A DNA stretch of 9,998 nt from JAFLUQ01 sp964442035. Its GTDB lineage: Bacteria > Bacillota > Clostridia > UMGS1883. The notes below the pieces were generated by a model that saw only the letters and a program-made list of their open reading frames with translations, searched no databases and was not told the DNA's origin. Position 1 is the stretch's first letter. Every line of letters begins with the position of its first letter. Both the position numbers and the translations under genes were made by a program. Location: positions 1 to 9,998 of the forward strand of contig CAYTWZ010000067.1 of NCBI GenBank assembly GCA_964442035.1, in the 5' to 3' direction. Shown one piece after another: positions 6,895-9,998 of this stretch.

Positions 6895-7770
6895 ATGACA
6901 AAAAAATCATCCATAGCGCTGGGCTTTTTTGACGGAGTTCACCCGGCGCATCAGCAAATAATATCCGCCGCCGTACAAAGGGGCAGAGAAACGGGTATGA
7001 GAAGCGTGGCGCTGACATTTGACCTTTCTCCGGAAACTGTGCTTCTTGGCGTAAAACCGCCCTTGCTAACATATAACAGTGAAAAGCAACGGCTTATTTC
7101 CCGCTTGGGCGCGGAGTGCGTATTCCTAAGGACAGACAGGGCGTTGTTGTCCCTTTCGGGGGAGGAGTTTATCCGCCGCGTTTTGATGGAGCAGTTTAAC
7201 ATCGGAGCCGCGTTCTGCGGCTTTAACTATACATTTGGCCGGGACAGGCTTTCCTCCGGTGATCTTGAGGGCTTGGGCCGTGAAATGGGCTTTGAGACCT
7301 TTGTCTTTCCTCAGGCACTTTACGGCGGCCTGCCCATAAGCAGCAGCCGTGTCCGTGAGCTGATTGCCAAGGGCGACATGGAGGAAACCGCTGCCCTCCT
7401 TGGCCGCCCCTATTCAATAACAGGTATAGTGGAGCGAGGAAAACGGCTTGGGCGTACAATGGGTTTCCCCACGGTCAACATTTATCCTTCCAGCCAGAGG
7501 GTGTTTATGCCCCGGGGCGTGTATGCCACCGAAGTGGCCTTCGGCGGTGAGGAGCATATAGGCGTTACCAATGTGGGCATAAATCCGACAGTCAGGGACA
7601 GCGGCATACGGATAGAGACGCATATCCCAAATTTTTGCGGCGACCTGTACGGGGTTGAGGTTGAGACAAAATTTTTGCGCTTTGTCCGTCCCGAACGTAA
7701 ATTTGCCACTGTGGAAGAGCTTTTTGCCCAGATACGCCGGGACACAGACGCGGTTTTAGGCAAAAGCTGA
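6895..7770 (+). CDS. ribF: Bifunctional riboflavin kinase / FAD synthetase RibF
   Basis: A 291-aa enzyme that phosphorylates riboflavin to FMN and adenylylates FMN to FAD. The N-terminal FAD synthetase (nucleotidyltransferase) domain (about 1-165) has FFDGVHPAH (11-19), GFNYTFGRD (109-117) and ISSSRVRELI (148-157). The C-terminal flavokinase domain (about 170-291) has GRTMGFPTVN (186-195), PRGVYAT (206-212) and E241 in IETHIPNF as the expected catalytic base. GAGGTG at 6883-6888 supports the ATG at 6895. The segment before the FDGVH motif is shorter than in many homologues, which often carry about 25 residues there. It is the last gene of the operon; the rpsO gene that often follows is absent, replaced by a convergent gene whose stop codon abuts this one. 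Confidence 0.95.
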   Translation: MTKKSSIALGFFDGVHPAHQQIISAAVQRGRETGMRSVALTFDLSPETVLLGVKPPLLTYNSEKQRLISRLGAECVFLRTDRALLSLSGEEFIRRVLMEQFNIGAAFCGFNYTFGRDRLSSGDLEGLGREMGFETFVFPQALYGGLPISSSRVRELIAKGDMEETAALLGRPYSITGIVERGKRLGRTMGFPTVNIYPSSQRVFMPRGVYATEVAFGGEEHIGVTNVGINPTVRDSGIRIETHIPNFCGDLYGVEVETKFLRFVRPERKFATVEELFAQIRRDTDAVLGKS

Positions 7771-8478
7771 TCAAAACCCGATCTCGCCAAAGACCTTGCC
7801 CAAAGCATCACATATGAGCAGATCGGCGCTGTTGTCGTAATCCGTGGGCGACTTATTGATAAGCACCAGCTTATTTCCTTTGTAGTAGCGTATAAGTCCT
7901 GCGGCGGGATATACTGTTAGGGAGGTTCCGCCCACAATGAGTACATCGGCGTTGGCTATTGCCTTTACGGCTCCGTTTATGCAGTCGTTGTCCAGCGGCT
8001 CCTCATATAGCACTACATCCGGCTTGATGATTCCGCCGCATTCACAACGGGGAATGCCCGATGAGTTCGCAATTGCGTCTACTCCGTAAAATTTACCGCA
8101 ACGGGTACAGTGATTTCTGTGTATGCTGCCGTGAAGCTCATACACCGTTTTGCTGCCTGCCTTCTGGTGAAGGCCGTCTATGTTCTGGGTCACTACGGCT
8201 CTCAGCTTGCCAATCTGCTCCAGCTTGGCAAGTACTTTGTGGGTGGTGTTCGGCATGGCGTCGAGGCACAGCATTTTGTCCCGGTAAAAACGATAAAATT
8301 CCTTTGGCTGGCTTACAAAAAATGAATGTGAAAGTATGGTCTCCGGCGGGAAGTCATACTTCATACTGTAAAGCCCGTCCACGCTTCTGAAGTCCGGAAT
8401 ACCGCTTTCGGTGGAAACTCCGGCTCCGCCGAAGAATACAATATTGTCCGAGCCATTGATGATCTCGTCAAGGGTCAT
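7771..8478 (-). CDS. Sir2-family NAD-dependent protein deacetylase (sirtuin)
   Basis: A 235-aa cytoplasmic sirtuin that removes acyl groups from lysine using NAD+. Seen motifs: NAD-binding GAGVSTESGIPDFRS (18-32), TQNIDGLH (97-104), catalytic H116 in ELHGS, GTSLTVYPAAGL (184-195) and LVLINKSP (204-211). Zinc ligands are C124-T-R-C127 and C145-E-C147, the second pair spaced CxC instead of CxxC. The Y-x-x-R acyl-pocket motif of CobB/SIRT5 desuccinylases is not seen: the matching segment reads FYRFYR (61-66). Deacetylation is therefore more likely than desuccinylation (inference). The ATG at 8478 is preferred to 8487 because AAAGGAG touches the latter with no spacing but lies 9 nt from the former. 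It is the second gene of the transporter transcript. Confidence 0.93.
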   Translation of the reverse strand: MTLDEIINGSDNIVFFGGAGVSTESGIPDFRSVDGLYSMKYDFPPETILSHSFFVSQPKEFYRFYRDKMLCLDAMPNTTHKVLAKLEQIGKLRAVVTQNIDGLHQKAGSKTVYELHGSIHRNHCTRCGKFYGVDAIANSSGIPRCECGGIIKPDVVLYEEPLDNDCINGAVKAIANADVLIVGGTSLTVYPAAGLIRYYKGNKLVLINKSPTDYDNSADLLICDALGKVFGEIGF

Positions 8479-8487
8479 CTTTTTCAT

Positions 8488-8494
8488 CTCCTTT
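8488..8494 (-). promoter_or_regulatory. Ribosome binding site that sets the sirtuin start
   Basis: AAAGGAG reads on the minus strand from 8494 to 8488. Its first base is also the last base of the transporter TAA stop (8496-8494). It directly touches an ATG at 8487-8485, too close for initiation, and lies 9 nt from the in-frame ATG at 8478-8476. This supports both the later start and coupling to transporter translation. Confidence 0.75.
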
Positions 8495-9654
8495 TAGTTC
8501 AGTGCAAAATCTATTTTGGTTACCGTGCGGCAACCGGGAAAGCTCTCATTTACAAGAGCTTCCGCCTGCCGCTTTATTTCGTCTTCCCTGCCACGCAGAT
8601 CCTCGGGGATCAGCGTATCAAAGGTCAGATCCTTGCCGGTGCTGCATGACACAATCCTGAAGTCGTGTATGCTTATCCGCTGATCAATGTTTTCCCGGAG
8701 AATGCCTGTTATTTCGTCGCGCATAGAGCTTGTTTGTCTGGTGTCGGTGTAGACCGGATCCATATGGATCACAGCCTCGCAGTCCAAGGTGTCGCTGATT
8801 TTCCTCTCCATGGCGTCAATTGATTCGTGGACGTCAAAAATGTTTTTGCTACCATCCACCTCCACGTGTAGGGAAACCATTGTGTGTCCCGGACCGTAGT
8901 CATGTATCACAAGGTCATGTACGCCCTTGGTTTCCTCAAAGCCGTTGACTATGGCGTATATCTTTTCCACAAGCTGATGATCCGGCGCCTGACCCAGCAG
9001 CGGGTCAACCGTATCCTTAAAGGAGCTGATTCCCGCGTAAAGGATAAGCAGCGAGACGGCGGAGGCGGCCAGTCCGTCAATGTTGAAGCTGGTGAAAGAA
9101 CTGAGTAGCGCCGCTATCAGCACTGCGCCTGTGGCCGCGCAGTCACTGAGGCTGTCCGCGGCGGTGGCCCTCATGGCGGATGAGTCAATCAGCCGGGCGT
9201 ACTTACGGTTGTAAAACGCCATATACAGCTTTAAAAGTATGGATACCGCAAGTATGCCGACAGTGACGGGGTCGGCATTTACGCTTTGGGGATGCACAAT
9301 CTTGCTTATGCCGGTGCGTAGCAGCTCAACGCCCATCAAAATTATCAGCATAGATACGATTAGCCCTGATATATACTCGTAGCGTCCATGCCCAAAAGGG
9401 TGATCCCTGTCCGGCTTGTGTGCGGCAAGACGGAAGCCTACCAGTATGACTATGCTGCTTCCCGCGTCGCTAAGGTTGTTAAAGGCATCGGCAACTATGG
9501 CCATGGAGCCGCTCAGGACTCCGGCCAGCAGTTTTCCGGCAAAAAGAACAATATTTATCCCGATGCCGCAGAATGCACAGATCATTCCGCAGCAGCCGCG
9601 CCCCTTAGGGGTGGACAGGTCTCCCGCGAATTTGCGTACAATAAATCCTAACAT
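8494..9654 (-). CDS. Cation diffusion facilitator, predicted Mn(II) exporter
   Basis: A 386-aa inner-membrane metal/proton antiporter of the CDF family. Hydrophobic stretches near 26-46, 50-78, 97-120, 128-148, 173-187 and 192-210 fit six membrane helices. The transport site is N59-N-L-S-D63 in helix 2 and D167-S-L-S-D171 in helix 5. Zn exporters carry H-x-x-x-D in helix 5, whereas the N-D/D-D set is the one described for Mn exporters such as pneumococcal MntE, so Mn(II) is the inferred substrate. The cytoplasmic dimerisation domain spans about 225-300. About 85 further residues (302-386) look like a second ferredoxin-like unit, making the protein longer than the usual ~300 aa. The ATG at 9654 has GAGG (9666-9663) 8 nt upstream. 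Fe(II) or other divalent ions remain possible. Confidence 0.9.
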   Translation of the reverse strand: MLGFIVRKFAGDLSTPKGRGCCGMICAFCGIGINIVLFAGKLLAGVLSGSMAIVADAFNNLSDAGSSIVILVGFRLAAHKPDRDHPFGHGRYEYISGLIVSMLIILMGVELLRTGISKIVHPQSVNADPVTVGILAVSILLKLYMAFYNRKYARLIDSSAMRATAADSLSDCAATGAVLIAALLSSFTSFNIDGLAASAVSLLILYAGISSFKDTVDPLLGQAPDHQLVEKIYAIVNGFEETKGVHDLVIHDYGPGHTMVSLHVEVDGSKNIFDVHESIDAMERKISDTLDCEAVIHMDPVYTDTRQTSSMRDEITGILRENIDQRISIHDFRIVSCSTGKDLTFDTLIPEDLRGREDEIKRQAEALVNESFPGCRTVTKIDFALN

Positions 9655-9679
9655 ATAAATATCCTCACATTTTTGATTA

Positions 9680-9709
9680 ATTATACTTCATATTATATGC
9701 TATAGTCAA
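9680..9709 (-). promoter_or_regulatory. Sigma-A promoter of the transporter-sirtuin transcript
   Basis: On the minus strand, TTGACT (9709-9704) and TATAAT (9685-9680) are separated by 18 bp. Transcription would start near 9673, giving a leader of roughly 20 nt that just contains the ribosome binding site GAGG at 9666-9663. No obvious operator or riboswitch fits in this short leader. Confidence 0.75.
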
Positions 9710-9734
9710 GGCTAATATTTTTGTATTTAACCGC

Positions 9735-9763
9735 TTTACAAAACAAAAAAGTTGTAGTATAAT
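9735..9763 (+). promoter_or_regulatory. Sigma-A promoter firing right toward the truncated gene
   Basis: TTTACA (9735-9740) and a consensus TATAAT (9758-9763) have an exact 17-bp spacing. The predicted start near 9770 is a few bases before the palindromic element at 9775, so the transcript leader would be about 200 nt and almost wholly made of that element. The -35 box is 25 bp from the -35 box of the divergent transporter promoter. Confidence 0.7.
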
Positions 9764-9774
9764 TATCCATATAC

Positions 9775-9945
9775 TTAAGGAAGCAACGAATAATTCACGC
9801 CTACGGCTTAAAACGCTGCTTGACGGTTAATTTCCCCGCAGTTACGTTAAAAACGCTTTGAATACGCAAGTATTCATGCGCTTTTTACCTTGTTGCGAGT
9901 AAAATTCCCTCGACAATCAGCATTTTAAAATCAATGCTTCCTTAA
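9775..9945. repeat. 171-bp imperfect palindrome with 11-bp terminal inverted repeats
   Basis: TTAAGGAAGCA (9775-9785) is the exact reverse complement of TGCTTCCTTAA (9935-9945). Inside, further arms pair in nested order: TTAAAACGCTG (9808-9818) with CAGCATTTTAA (9918-9928, one mismatch), TTG (9820-9822) with CAA (9914-9916), AATTT (9829-9833) with AAATT (9902-9906), CGCA (9837-9840) with TGCG (9894-9897), AAAAA (9849-9853) with TTTTT (9882-9886) and TGAATAC (9859-9865) with GTATTCA (9870-9876). The left arm has about 16 extra bases, including a small GCC-TAC-GGC fold at 9799-9807. TA or TTAA at both ends could be a target duplication. A MITE-like non-autonomous element or a structured 5' leader are the two readings. 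It encodes no protein I can support. Confidence 0.7.
9849..9886. terminator. Terminator-like central hairpin of the palindrome
   Basis: TGAATAC (9859-9865) and GTATTCA (9870-9876) enclose the tetraloop GCAA (9866-9869). CGC (9854-9856) pairs with GCG (9878-9880) below a small internal loop, and a five-T run follows at 9882-9886. The same holds on the minus strand because AAAAA lies at 9849-9853. It could act as a weak bidirectional terminator or an attenuator between the promoter at 9735-9763 and the gene at 9969. The stem is AU-rich, so strength is uncertain. Confidence 0.4.
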
Positions 9946-9968
9946 TAAATTTACGGAGGAAAAAGCAT

Positions 9969-9998
9969 ATGAAAAAGATATTTATTCTTGCGCTACTT
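9969..9998 (+). CDS. Start of an unidentified gene, cut by the window end
   Basis: An ATG at 9969 preceded by GGAGGA (9955-9960) with an 8-nt spacing opens a frame that runs to the window edge. The ten visible residues, MKKIFILALL, have two lysines followed by a hydrophobic run, as in the n- and h-regions of a signal peptide or the first segment of a membrane protein. Nothing more can be said about function. Its promoter is probably the one at 9735-9763, on the far side of the palindrome. Confidence 0.6.
   Translation, partial: MKKIFILALL

Noticed and set aside
7752..7778. GGTTTT/AAAACC fold as a ribF or sirtuin terminator
   Set aside because: Six AT-rich pairs with a 15-nt loop and no T-run on either strand; too weak to call.
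8485..8487. Earlier ATG as the sirtuin start
   Set aside because: The Shine-Dalgarno sequence ends at the base next to it, leaving no spacing; the ATG nine bases downstream is properly spaced.
1..9998. CRISPR array, tRNA, rRNA, prophage or toxin-antitoxin genes
   Set aside because: No direct-repeat/spacer pattern, cloverleaf-like sequence, rRNA segment, integrase/transposase or recognisable toxin-antitoxin pair was seen; nearly all DNA is accounted for by conserved genes.

Overview
The window looks like chromosomal DNA from a low-GC-lineage Gram-positive bacterium of the class Clostridia, plausibly an Oscillospiraceae/Ruminococcaceae-type gut organism. This rests on gene order (rimP-nusA-ylxR-ylxQ-infB-rbfA-nrnA-truB-ribF), strong AGGAGG-like ribosome binding sites, sigma-A-type promoters, a short NusA without C-terminal acidic repeats, and the presence of YlxR, YlxQ and NrnA. 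The exact genus cannot be read from the sequence.

Region 1 (1-276) is non-coding. It holds a 46-nt fold-back at the window edge, a 10-bp inverted repeat, a strong extended -10 promoter (TTGCAA, 17-bp spacer, TGATATAAT), and a GC-rich hairpin with a T-run at the very start of the transcript leader, before rimP. Region 2 (277-7770) is a tightly packed plus-strand operon of nine genes. Their products cover 30S maturation (RimP, RbfA), transcription elongation and termination (NusA), an RNase P modulator/RNA-binding protein (YlxR), a K-turn-binding L7Ae-family protein (YlxQ), translation initiation (IF2), oligonucleotide/pAp turnover (NrnA), tRNA pseudouridine-55 formation (TruB) and FMN/FAD synthesis (RibF). 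Spacings are short or overlapping (rbfA/nrnA 29 bp, nrnA/truB 22 bp, ylxQ/infB 8 bp), so translational coupling is likely.

Region 3 (7771-9654) is a minus-strand pair: a cation diffusion facilitator with an N-D/D-D metal site, predicted to export Mn(II), followed 15 nt later by a Sir2-type NAD-dependent deacylase. The sirtuin stop codon directly abuts the ribF stop codon, leaving no intergenic DNA. Region 4 (9655-9968) is a divergent regulatory region. It has one promoter firing left into the transporter and one firing right toward a gene cut by the window end (apparently a signal-peptide start, MKKIFILALL). Between the right-hand promoter and that gene lies a 171-bp imperfect palindrome with 11-bp perfect terminal inverted repeats and a terminator-like central hairpin.

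Most of the window is conserved housekeeping DNA. I see no defence system, CRISPR array, tRNA, rRNA or transposase gene. The element least explained by known annotation is the palindrome at 9775-9945, which may be a MITE-like insertion or a structured attenuating leader.
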